From an uncultured Treponema sp. (GTDB taxonomy: Bacteria; Spirochaetota; Spirochaetia; Treponematales; Treponemataceae), in contig CAMNGG010000331.1 in NCBI GenBank assembly GCA_946537975.1, positions 1 to 38,469 on the forward strand: 38,469 bases of DNA. The letters run 5' to 3'. The notes under the pieces are model-generated. The model was not told where the DNA came from. It made no database searches and saw nothing but the letters and a program-made list of their open reading frames with translations. Each line of letters starts with the position of its first letter. Position 1 is the first letter of the stretch. Below are positions 1 through 8,502 of this stretch, one piece after another. A program made the translations under genes and the position numbers.

Positions 1-2
1 TT

Positions 3-251
3 GCTGAACAGAAGGAAATCTTCAAGGCACAGATGGATCAGGACGAAAAGATGGCTGGTAAGCCTGAGAACGTTAAGGAAGGAATTCTCCAGGGTAAGAT
101 TAACAAGCACCTTGCAGAAATCTGTTTCGAAGACCAGATGTTCGTAAAGGACGACAAGAAAACTGTAACAGCAAAACTTGCAGAAGTTGGAAAGGAAGCA
201 GGTGCTACACTTTCTTTTGCTACTGCAAAGCTCTTTGTTTTAGGTAAGTAA
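3..251 (+). CDS. tsf: Elongation factor Ts, C-terminal part (5' end outside window)
   Basis: Open frame extends upstream of the listed ORF to the window edge (AEQKEIFKAQMDQDEKMAGKPENVKEGILQGKINKHLAEICFEDQMFVKDDKKTV...); EF-Ts C-terminal sequence; followed by frr and uppS in the usual order. Confidence 0.93.
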   Translation, partial: AEQKEIFKAQMDQDEKMAGKPENVKEGILQGKINKHLAEICFEDQMFVKDDKKTVTAKLAEVGKEAGATLSFATAKLFVLGK

Positions 252-259
252 AATTAATA

Positions 260-338
260 TCACACGGATTCGATTTTGCTAACGCAAAATCATATATTAT
301 AAATATGAAATGCCGTTAGGCATTTCGAATCCGTGTGA
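260..338. repeat. Palindromic three-way-junction element: 13-bp outer stem enclosing two 8-bp hairpins
   Basis: TCACACGGATTCG (260-272) pairs with CGAATCCGTGTGA (326-338). Inner hairpins are GATTTTGC-TAAC-GCAAAATC (272-291) and GAAATGCC-GTTA-GGCATTTC (307-326). The TAAC and GTTA loops are mutually complementary. Confidence 0.85.
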
Positions 339-363
339 CAATAAAATAATTAGGAGATAACGT

Positions 364-909
364 ATGGCAGAAACAATCGAAGCACGCATGGACAAAACTA
401 TTGCTTCTTTAAAGGATTCTTTTAACACAATCAGAACTGGACGCGCTAATGCCGCAATTTTTGATAAGGTTCGTGTTGATTATTACGGAACAAAATCACC
501 TTTGAATCAGGTTGCAACAATCGCAATTCCTGAAGCTCGTTCTGTCATCATCACTCCTTTTGACAAATCACTTATTTCTGAAATTGAAAAAGCAATTCAG
601 ATGGCAGACCTCGGTCTTAATCCATCAAACGATGGTAAGGTAATCCGCATTGCAATTCCTGCACTCACAGCAGACCGCCGCAAGGAGCTTGTAAAGCAGG
701 CTAAGACAGTTGCAGAAAACAGCCGCACAGCAATCCGCAACATCCGCCGCGACGGAAACGACGACCTCAAGAAACAGCAGAAAGACGGTATACTCACAGA
801 GGACGGACTTAAAACAGAAACTGACAAGCTTCAGAAGCTTACAGATAAATACATCGACGAAATCAACAAGATTTACGATGCAAAAGAAAAGGACATAATG
901 CAGAACTAA
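364..909 (+). CDS. frr: Ribosome recycling factor
   Basis: 181 aa, typical RRF (MDKTIASLKDSFNTIRTGRANAAIFDKVRVDYYGTKSPLNQVATI); AGGAG upstream. Confidence 0.97.
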   Translation: MAETIEARMDKTIASLKDSFNTIRTGRANAAIFDKVRVDYYGTKSPLNQVATIAIPEARSVIITPFDKSLISEIEKAIQMADLGLNPSNDGKVIRIAIPALTADRRKELVKQAKTVAENSRTAIRNIRRDGNDDLKKQQKDGILTEDGLKTETDKLQKLTDKYIDEINKIYDAKEKDIMQN

Positions 910-914
910 CGCTT

Positions 915-1640
915 ATGGCTTTAGATAAAGAAAATCTTCCGCTGCACGTTGCTATCACAATGGACGGCAACGGAAGATGGGCTCAGGCAAGAAAACTTCC
1001 ACGAACATCTGGTCATGACGAGGGGCTTCGAACAGCTAAACGTATTGTAAAGGCTGCAAGCGACCTTGGAATCAAATATTTAACACTCTATGTCTTCTCT
1101 ACTGAAAACTGGAAACGTGCCCAGCAGGAAGTTGGTTTTCTTATGAATCTGATTCATACACATCTTTGCGGTGAGCTCGCCTTTTATAAAGAAAACGGGA
1201 TACGTGTCCGCCATATTGGTAACTTTGACGCCCTTCCCCCTCAAATCCGCGCAGATATTCAGGAAGCAATTGATGATACAGCAGGCTTCAAAGGAATGAC
1301 TGTAAATCTGGCTATCAATTATGGTGGTCGTGACGAAATACTGCGTGGAGTAAAAAAAATCATTAACGAAAATGTTCCTGTAGATAAGCTGGACGAAAAA
1401 ACTTTTGCCGCTTATCTGGATATGCCGGAATGTCCTGATGTGGACCTGCTTATAAGAACCGGCGGTGAACAAAGACTTAGCAATTATCTCTTATGGCATG
1501 TTGCTTACGCTGAACAAATATATACTGATACTCTCTGGCCGGATTATTCTAATGAAGAGTTTTATTCACACATAGAAAACTTCCAGCACAGAAACAGACG
1601 TTTCGGTGCTGAGAAAGCGGCTGATAAAAAAGGAAAATAA
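915..1640 (+). CDS. uppS: Isoprenyl (undecaprenyl) diphosphate synthase
   Basis: AITMDGNGRWAQARKLPRTSGHDEG and LLIRTGGEQRLSNYLLW motifs. Confidence 0.96.
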   Translation: MALDKENLPLHVAITMDGNGRWAQARKLPRTSGHDEGLRTAKRIVKAASDLGIKYLTLYVFSTENWKRAQQEVGFLMNLIHTHLCGELAFYKENGIRVRHIGNFDALPPQIRADIQEAIDDTAGFKGMTVNLAINYGGRDEILRGVKKIINENVPVDKLDEKTFAAYLDMPECPDVDLLIRTGGEQRLSNYLLWHVAYAEQIYTDTLWPDYSNEEFYSHIENFQHRNRRFGAEKAADKKGK

Positions 1641-1641
1641 T

Positions 1642-2478
1642 ATGAATAAGGTTGTAAAAAGACTTTTAACATTTTTTATAGGAATTCCAATTGTTCTTTC
1701 AATTGTTTTTTGTGACTATCTGAATCATCTGCCCTTACAGATTGCCCTTGGTATTTTTTCTGTTCTTGGTGCAAATGAGTTTTACAACATGCTTTCAAAA
1801 AAAGGCTGTAAACTTTTTACAAAAGAAATAGTTTTAATAGGAACTGCCCTGCTTCCATTTTCCTGCTATATTTTTATTCTTTCAGGTCTTTCACTTGATA
1901 TTACTCCCTGGCTTTTTATCTGTATTATTATTATATTAATGGGCTTTGAATGCTTTACGGCAAAGTCCTTTGAAAACTCCTGCTCGAAAATTTCTTACAC
2001 TACTCTTACTCTTTTTTATACCGGCTTTTTACTTACCTTCATTTCACGAATGACTCTTTTACCTGATTCAAAATATGTAATAAGTCTTTTTCTCTTATTT
2101 GTATTTATGTGTGATTCCTTTGCATGGTTTTTTGGAATCCTCTTTGGAAAGAGTACACGTGGTTATGTTGCGGCAAGTCCAAATAAAAGTCTTGTAGGTT
2201 TTATTGGCGGAGTTATCAGCTCTGTTGGCTGCGGCTTTATTTTTAAGTTTATTTTCCCGGAAATAATTTCAATTTCAAATCTTCATCTTGCGATTCTTGG
2301 TTTTATTACTGCTATAGCCGCAATTGTCGGAGATTTAATTGAATCTGTTTTTAAGCGTTCCTGCGAAGTAAAAGACAGCGGCACTTTAATTCCTGGTCGC
2401 GGTGGTATTCTTGATTCTATTGACTCAATTGTAATTGCCGCACCTATTTTCTATATTGGATACAATTTCTTGTTTTAA
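1642..2478 (+). CDS. cdsA: Phosphatidate cytidylyltransferase
   Basis: Polytopic protein ending in the CdsA signature VGDLIESVFKRSCEVKDSGTLIPGRGGILDSIDS. Start set at ATG 1642 (MNKVVKRLL), after AAGGAAAA, rather than the upstream start at 1606. Confidence 0.95.
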   Translation: MNKVVKRLLTFFIGIPIVLSIVFCDYLNHLPLQIALGIFSVLGANEFYNMLSKKGCKLFTKEIVLIGTALLPFSCYIFILSGLSLDITPWLFICIIIILMGFECFTAKSFENSCSKISYTTLTLFYTGFLLTFISRMTLLPDSKYVISLFLLFVFMCDSFAWFFGILFGKSTRGYVAASPNKSLVGFIGGVISSVGCGFIFKFIFPEIISISNLHLAILGFITAIAAIVGDLIESVFKRSCEVKDSGTLIPGRGGILDSIDSIVIAAPIFYIGYNFLF

Positions 2479-2481
2479 TGG

Positions 2482-2654
2482 ATGCCCGGGGTAAGCCCGT
2501 GCATGACACATTTGTTGTCACCCCGAACTTGTTTCGGGGTGTATAATAAAGTAGCTGAACCTTCGCAGCATAGCTGCTCGGAGACTCGCTAAAAACAGTC
2601 CACTGGACTGTTTTTACACTGCTTCGCAGTGCCGCTCCCTAAGTTCAGCATGAC
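2482..2654. repeat. Complex intergenic palindromic repeat cluster with several stems (family A relative)
   Basis: ATGCCCGGG..GCCCGTGCAT hairpin, then GTCA-CCCCGAA-cttgt-TTCGGGG...GCTGAAC(2554-2560)...GTTCAGC(2643-2649)ATGAC enclosing GCAGC/GCTGC, AAAAACAGTCC-act-GGACTGTTTTT (2591-2615) and ACTGC/GCAGT hairpins. Confidence 0.75.
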
Positions 2655-2668
2655 GTGAGATAAATTAT

Positions 2669-3757
2669 ATGAAAAAGGTTTTAGTTCTTGGCTGTACCGG
2701 TTCTATAGGAACTAGTACACTCGATATCATAAATAATATGCCTGAGGATTTTTGTGTATGTGGACTTCAGGCTCATTCAAATAAAGATAAGCTTACAAAG
2801 CTCGCAGGTGATTATAAGTGTCCGACCTTACTTTCAAGTGAAGACAACAGTCCCCAGGCTTTTCAAAAGCTGATTGACTCTTCAAAGCCGGACATAGTTG
2901 TAAACGGAATTGCGGGGGCGGCAGGTCTGCTTCCTTCAAAAGTTGTTCTTGAAAACGGAATTGATTTAGCTCTGGCTAACAAAGAAACTATTGTAATGGC
3001 AGGACCATTAATTAAAGAGCTGGCAAGAAATAAAAATGCTGCCCTTCTGCCTGTCGATTCTGAGCATTCAGCAATTTTTAATCTTACTCAAAGAATTGGA
3101 AAAGAAAATATCAAAAAAATCGTGATTACCGCAAGTGGCGGTCCCTTCAGAACCTACACAAAAGAGCAGCTCGAAAAGGTTACTCTTGAACAGGCTCTTA
3201 AACATCCTACCTGGAATATGGGAAAGAAAATCACAATTGATTCTTCCACACTTGCAAACAAGGGACTTGAGGTTATTGAAGCTGCCTTTCTTTTTGATGT
3301 TACTGCGGAACAGATTGAGGTTGTCGTTCACCCGCAAAGTCTTATTCATTCATTAGTCAGAACTAACGACGGTGAACTTTATGCACAAATCAGCGAGCCA
3401 GATATGAAGCATCCGATTTTATGTGCCTTAAACTGGCCCGCAAACAAAGAGTGTTACATGGAAGACTTTGATTTGTTTGATCATACGATGACCTTTTTCC
3501 GCCCGCGTATGAATGACTTCCCACTTCTCTCTTATGCCTTTGAATGTGTAAAATTCGGCAAATGCTACCCTATTGCTTTTAATGCGGCAAATGAAGTGGC
3601 TGTTCATGCTTTTATAGATGGAAAGCTTACCTATCCCGCAATTTCAAGAATAGTTCGTTCTGTGCTTGATCATAACTGGAATACAAAGCTCGATTCTTTT
3701 GAGACTGTATTTGAAGCAGATAAAAAAGCCCGTGAGCTTGCTATGGAGCTGATTTAA
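2669..3757 (+). CDS. dxr: 1-deoxy-D-xylulose 5-phosphate reductoisomerase
   Basis: VLGCTGSIGTSTLDII, ALANKETIVMAG, LPVDSEHSAIFN, HPTWNMGKKITIDSSTLANKGLEVIEA motifs. Confidence 0.97.
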   Translation: MKKVLVLGCTGSIGTSTLDIINNMPEDFCVCGLQAHSNKDKLTKLAGDYKCPTLLSSEDNSPQAFQKLIDSSKPDIVVNGIAGAAGLLPSKVVLENGIDLALANKETIVMAGPLIKELARNKNAALLPVDSEHSAIFNLTQRIGKENIKKIVITASGGPFRTYTKEQLEKVTLEQALKHPTWNMGKKITIDSSTLANKGLEVIEAAFLFDVTAEQIEVVVHPQSLIHSLVRTNDGELYAQISEPDMKHPILCALNWPANKECYMEDFDLFDHTMTFFRPRMNDFPLLSYAFECVKFGKCYPIAFNAANEVAVHAFIDGKLTYPAISRIVRSVLDHNWNTKLDSFETVFEADKKARELAMELI

Positions 3758-3758
3758 G

Positions 3759-4868
3759 ATGAAATGGCTTTACGGAATTCTATGTCTCTTTTTTCTGATT
3801 CTTTTTCATGAATTCGGCCACTTTCTGGCGGCAAAGCTTTTTGGTGTAAAGGTTGAAAGCTTTTCAGTTGGCTTTGGTCCTGTTTTACTTCATAAAAAAA
3901 TCCGTGGTACAGACTACAGACTTTCTCTTTTTCCACTAGGCGGCTATTGCGGCATGAAGGGTGAAAAGGATTTTCAAAAGGCCATAGAGCAAAAGCTTCC
4001 GGAAATACAAGGTGAAGAAGATTCTCTTTATGGCATTCATCCTTTTAAGCGGGCTTTAATTGGTTTTGCAGGTCCCTTCTTTAATTTTATATTTGCCGTA
4101 ATTGCCTGCTCTTTTATAAATGGAATCGGTTATACTTATTATACTTATTCAAATAGAATTTTAATTAATGATCAGGTAACCTCTTCTGCCGCAAGAGATG
4201 CGGGGCTTATTTCAGGTGATAAAATCATCAGTATTAACGGGAAAAAAATTGATGATTTTTCTGACTTACTTACAGAGATTTCTATAAGACCGGATGAAAA
4301 CATTTCAGTTACAGTTGACCGTAACGGAACTCTTCTTGATTTTTCTGTTCATACCGAGCTTGATAAAGCAAGCGGCACCGGAAAGATTGGAGTTGCGGCA
4401 GATACAAGCCAGCTCCTGGAAAAGGAATCTCCTGAATACGGCTTTTTTGCCGCAATTGGTCATGGCTTTATAGATGCCGTCAAAGATACTGTATTAACAA
4501 TCAAAAGTATCGGCATCCTTTTTAAGGGTGTTGATATGGATAATGCGGTTTCCGGTCCAGCCCGGGTTACAGAAATGCTTGGCAGTACCGTAAAGGAAGG
4601 CTTTTCCGAAGGCTTTAAGGTTGGCTTTATAAGCCTTATGAGTCTTATGTCCATTATCAGCATATCACTTTTTATTATGAATCTGCTTCCGGTACCTATT
4701 CTTGATGGCGGTTTAATTCTCATTGCTTTTATAGAAATTATTATCAGAAGACGGGTTAATCCCCGCATTCAATATTACGTTCAGTTTATAGGCTTGGCAT
4801 TTATTGCGATTCTATTTATCATTGGCGTTAAAGGCGATATTATTTTTTTTATGAACAGGGGTAAATAA
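3759..4868 (+). CDS. rseP: Site-2 protease family (RseP-type) intramembrane zinc metalloprotease
   Basis: HEFGHFLAAK (HExxH), FNFIFAV, one PDZ-like domain, NLLPVPILDGG motif. Confidence 0.94.
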   Translation: MKWLYGILCLFFLILFHEFGHFLAAKLFGVKVESFSVGFGPVLLHKKIRGTDYRLSLFPLGGYCGMKGEKDFQKAIEQKLPEIQGEEDSLYGIHPFKRALIGFAGPFFNFIFAVIACSFINGIGYTYYTYSNRILINDQVTSSAARDAGLISGDKIISINGKKIDDFSDLLTEISIRPDENISVTVDRNGTLLDFSVHTELDKASGTGKIGVAADTSQLLEKESPEYGFFAAIGHGFIDAVKDTVLTIKSIGILFKGVDMDNAVSGPARVTEMLGSTVKEGFSEGFKVGFISLMSLMSIISISLFIMNLLPVPILDGGLILIAFIEIIIRRRVNPRIQYYVQFIGLAFIAILFIIGVKGDIIFFMNRGK

Positions 4869-4872
4869 CATC

Positions 4873-6792
4873 ATGAAAACTAATAAGCAGATTTTTTCAA
4901 TTTTCTGTGTTGCAGTACTTTTGGCTTTTTCTCTTGCTGCTCAATCGCATAATTCTACACAGTCACACCAGGCTCAGGTAACTCAGATTGCTCCTGTTTC
5001 TGCCCGTGGTACTGACGGTTCCTACTATACTGCTTCGGACGACGGTTTCGTAATTAAGTGGACTTTTGATGGACAGGGAGAGCATTATCAGTTTTCTGAT
5101 GTTTCAATCAAACTAATCGCTGTTTCTCCAAGCGGAAATGAAATTGCGCTTTATGAGACGGACGGCGGTTCAATCAACCGAATTACAGTCTGGGACTGGA
5201 AAACTCTTACCCGAAAGTATCTTAAAAAGTTTTCTGATTCAATTACCTCACTTGCCTACTCTTCTAAGGGAACCTATCTTATTGCCGGAACTGCCACTGT
5301 AGACGGAGCCGTATTTATTCGTACCCAGGGCTGGCAGATTGTAGATAAAATCAAGTCAAATACCGGAATCGTAAGCTACATACATACCAGCAATACAGAA
5401 AAGACCTGCGTTTTTTATTCTCCTTCCGGAAGCCTTTCTTTTTATGATTTTACGACCGGCAAGCTTAAACAGAAAATGCAGCTTTTAAAAGGTCTTTCTC
5501 AGACTGTAATGTATGATGATAACAGATTTTTTGCGGGTATAAGAGACAGTTCAATTTATATTACAGCTTCAGGTAAAACAATCACTTCGATACCGGCAAA
5601 TAATCCTATCATTCTTTCTACTGAAGCAGATTACAATCTTTACTATCTTGAAACTGACGGTCGCGGCAATTATGACGTAAAAATGATTGAAAGCCTTGAA
5701 GATAACAAGGTTTCAAATCCACGGCTTGTAAAAACTCTTAAAGGCCCGCGAGGTTCGGGTATAATTACCGCCGCAAGAAAAGACGCCGCAAACCTTTATT
5801 TTGGAAGCAAAAATGGTTCAGTTTACAAGAGTGAGGTAGAAGCAACAATTACGACCAATACAATGTATGAGCTTACTGAAAATACTTATTCAAAGATTTT
5901 TGATGTAAGTCCTGCTGAAGCTGATTTTTACTTTCTTACAACAAACGCGGTTTACTCTACTTCTTATGATACCGGTGTAATTAAAAAGCTTGTTTCAACT
6001 GATGGCGAAACAAACATCATTACTTATAATGCTAATTCAGTAATTCTCTGGAGCCAGTCTGAACGAACTCCGGTAAAGCTTATAAATCTTGACAGAAAAA
6101 CCTCAAACGTTTTGTTCACACCAAAAAGCAGCGTTCAAAAGGTAAAGCTCTGCAATGTAGAGGGAAAAGATTATCTTATTGAAATTGAAAGTAACAGTGT
6201 CGTAAATCTTTATGATATGTCAACCGGCAGCTTCCGCGAAATCTATTCCGGAACAGGAATCCAGGATGCGGTTTTTATGAACAACAAGCTTGTTTATATT
6301 GCGAAATCAGCCGCTACAAATCCACAGACTCCGCTTCTTACTGTAAATCCAGAAACTATGGAAACTGTTCCTTTAAGCCTTAAAGGCAACGTTACCTATG
6401 CATTCAGTACAGACGGTAAAACAATTTATGGCTTAAATATTATTTCTGATGATACTGGACGTAATACTTATGTATTCTCTTACAATGTTTATACAAAGCA
6501 GATGACTAATATTCTTAAATTTGCAGAAGAGGATGCAGAAGCCTTTACCTATTTGAATGGAAATTATCTCTTTACGAATATTGGCCGTAACAAGGTATAC
6601 TGCTACAATCTTTCTACAAAGAAACGCTTCGCTTATAACCGCTCAGCTTCTATTCCAAAGACTCTCTGTATGAACAGCAGACGAGCGGTTATATTGAATT
6701 CTAACGGAAGCATTTCCTGGTGCGGAACTAATGACTCAAAACTTCTTGGTGACTGGTATCTTACAAAAGATGATAACTGGTATGAGTTCTAA
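4873..6792 (+). CDS. Secreted WD40-like beta-propeller protein
   Basis: N-terminal signal peptide (MKTNKQIFSIFCVAVLLAFSLAAQ) and repeated blades (e.g. DGSYYTASDDGFVIKWTFDG). Confidence 0.7.
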   Translation: MKTNKQIFSIFCVAVLLAFSLAAQSHNSTQSHQAQVTQIAPVSARGTDGSYYTASDDGFVIKWTFDGQGEHYQFSDVSIKLIAVSPSGNEIALYETDGGSINRITVWDWKTLTRKYLKKFSDSITSLAYSSKGTYLIAGTATVDGAVFIRTQGWQIVDKIKSNTGIVSYIHTSNTEKTCVFYSPSGSLSFYDFTTGKLKQKMQLLKGLSQTVMYDDNRFFAGIRDSSIYITASGKTITSIPANNPIILSTEADYNLYYLETDGRGNYDVKMIESLEDNKVSNPRLVKTLKGPRGSGIITAARKDAANLYFGSKNGSVYKSEVEATITTNTMYELTENTYSKIFDVSPAEADFYFLTTNAVYSTSYDTGVIKKLVSTDGETNIITYNANSVILWSQSERTPVKLINLDRKTSNVLFTPKSSVQKVKLCNVEGKDYLIEIESNSVVNLYDMSTGSFREIYSGTGIQDAVFMNNKLVYIAKSAATNPQTPLLTVNPETMETVPLSLKGNVTYAFSTDGKTIYGLNIISDDTGRNTYVFSYNVYTKQMTNILKFAEEDAEAFTYLNGNYLFTNIGRNKVYCYNLSTKKRFAYNRSASIPKTLCMNSRRAVILNSNGSISWCGTNDSKLLGDWYLTKDDNWYEF

Positions 6793-6803
6793 GGTGGGCT
6801 AAT

Positions 6804-6929
6804 GGTGGTTTCGATACGCGCTTCGCGCTACTCAACCACCGTCTGACCCGATACGCACTATGTGCTACTCAACCACCGTCTGTTCGCAGGTCCGGTGATT
6901 GAGTAGGCCGAAGGCCGTATCGAAATCAC
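6804..6929. repeat. Family B palindromic repeat cluster: three TTTCGATAC...CTCAA hairpin units (two direct, one inverted) between convergent genes
   Basis: GGTGGTTTCGATACGCGCTTCGCGCTACTCAACCACC (6804-6840), CGATACGCACTATGTGCTACTCAACCACC (6849-6877, 5' arm lost), GGTGATTGAGTAGGCCGAAGGCCGTATCGAAATCAC (6894-6929, inverted). Confidence 0.85.
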
Positions 6930-6930
6930 A

Positions 6931-8421
6931 TTATTTCCAGTCGGCTGTATTAATTCCACAACCTCTCCAGAGGGCGTCTGAATAAACTCCCACATAGTTC
7001 TGAGCGCTTGTATCCCAGCTGAAGTTTTTCTGCATACCGCGGAGCTGCATCTTTTTGATGTGGTCTTTCTTATTGTAGTAAGCCCAGACAGCCCAGCCTA
7101 CAGTGTCGTAAACTGCACCTGGTGTAAGAGCATCAAAGAGGAAGCCGGTTCCGTCTCCATTATCCTGATTATACTGCTCTACTGTGTCTGCAAGTCCACC
7201 TGTTCGGCGGACAATCGGCAGGGTTCCGTAAAGCATTGAGTACATCTGATTTAAGCCGCAGGGCTCGTAGCGCGACGGCATAAGGAAGAAATCTGAACCC
7301 GCTTCGATGAGGTGGCTCAGGCTTTCGTCGTAGCCGATGTAAGCACGGAGATTTGGCAGCTTTGACTGGAGGGCGTTAATTTCATCTTCACACCACTTTT
7401 CGCCGCTTCCGAGAATTGCAAACTGTACGTCCATATTTGCACAGATTGAATAAATACTGCCGTAGCCTGGTGCAAAAACTTCGGCAATACCCTTCTGGTC
7501 CGCAAGGCGGGTTACAATTCCAATAAGTGGAACATCTTTTTTTACAGGCAGGCCCATACGCTTTTGAAGCTCTGCCTTACACTTTGCCTTGTTTGAAAGG
7601 TCTTTATAGTTGAAGTTGGCCGGAAGCAGCTTATCTGTTTCTGGATTCCAGGTTTCGAGGTCGCAGCCGTTAAGAACTCCGCGAACAACATCGCTTCGTA
7701 CACGCAACAGTCCGTCAAGGCCAAAGCCACCTTCTACACTCTGCATTTCTCCGGCATAAGTTGGAGAAACTGTAGTAATCATATCTGCACAGGAAATACC
7801 AGCCTGCAAAAGATTGATGCTGCCGTTGCGCTCAAAGCCTGCTCCGTGGTAAAGATTCCAGTCCAAGCCCAATGCCGGGAAATTATCTTTTCCATACCAG
7901 CCCTGATAACCCAGGTTATGAATAGTGAGAACACTTGCGGTGTGGGCAAAATAACCGTTACGGCAAACGTGTTTTAAAAGAACCGGCACGATGCAGCAGA
8001 ACCAGTCGTGGGCATGCATAATATCAGGATACCAGCCTAAAAGGCGGCAAAGCTGGAAGGCTCCGTGACAAAGCACTGCGGAGCGGTATGGGTTATCGTG
8101 GAAGTCTGGTTCAGCCTTGGTACCGTAAATACCATCGCGGCCAAAGCATGCTTCGTGGTCAATAAAATATACAGGAACATCGGTACCTGGAAGCGGTGCT
8201 TCGTAAACCTTTACCCAGGTTTCAATTGTACCTGCGGCTACAGCAAGTGGCGCTTCGATTGCCTTAAGCTTTGAGCGGTCTATTTTATAATAACGGGGCA
8301 TTACAATGCGGACATCGTGGCCCTGCTTTCTGAGATTTATTGCGAGGGCAGAAACTGCGTCGGCAAGTCCGCCTGTTTTTGCAAAAGGAACTGTTTCTGA
8401 GGTTACCATTAAGATTTTCAT
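6931..8421 (-). CDS. glgA: Glycogen (starch) synthase, GT5
   Basis: MKILMVTSETVPFAKTGGLADAVSALA, MHAHDWFCCIVP, MPSRYEPCGLNQMYSM. Start placed at the internal Met (MKIL). Confidence 0.95.
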   Translation of the reverse strand: MKILMVTSETVPFAKTGGLADAVSALAINLRKQGHDVRIVMPRYYKIDRSKLKAIEAPLAVAAGTIETWVKVYEAPLPGTDVPVYFIDHEACFGRDGIYGTKAEPDFHDNPYRSAVLCHGAFQLCRLLGWYPDIMHAHDWFCCIVPVLLKHVCRNGYFAHTASVLTIHNLGYQGWYGKDNFPALGLDWNLYHGAGFERNGSINLLQAGISCADMITTVSPTYAGEMQSVEGGFGLDGLLRVRSDVVRGVLNGCDLETWNPETDKLLPANFNYKDLSNKAKCKAELQKRMGLPVKKDVPLIGIVTRLADQKGIAEVFAPGYGSIYSICANMDVQFAILGSGEKWCEDEINALQSKLPNLRAYIGYDESLSHLIEAGSDFFLMPSRYEPCGLNQMYSMLYGTLPIVRRTGGLADTVEQYNQDNGDGTGFLFDALTPGAVYDTVGWAVWAYYNKKDHIKKMQLRGMQKNFSWDTSAQNYVGVYSDALWRGCGINTADWK

Positions 8422-8434
8422 ATAAACTCCTATT

Positions 8435-8494
8435 GTCATCCCGAACTTGATTCGGGATCTGTTAAAAGAGATGCTGAAACAAGTTCAGCATGAC
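8435..8494. repeat. Family A palindromic repeat (60 nt, three-way junction)
   Basis: GTCATCCCGAActtgaTTCGGGATctgttaaaagagATGCTGAAacaagTTCAGCATGAC; outer GTCAT/ATGAC, two inner hairpins. Confidence 0.85.
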
Positions 8495-8502
8495 GTTTCT
8501 TT

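Noticed and set aside
710-898. Alternative-frame ORF of 62 aa inside frr
   Set aside because: Same-strand overlap with conserved frr; no independent support.
1080-1472. 130-aa - strand ORF within uppS
   Set aside because: Antisense to conserved uppS with no protein-like signature.
6804-6929. Possible CRISPR array (repeated CTACTCAACCACCGTCTG units)
   Set aside because: Only two direct partial units plus one inverted, with no regular spacers and no cas genes; better explained as palindromic hairpin repeats.
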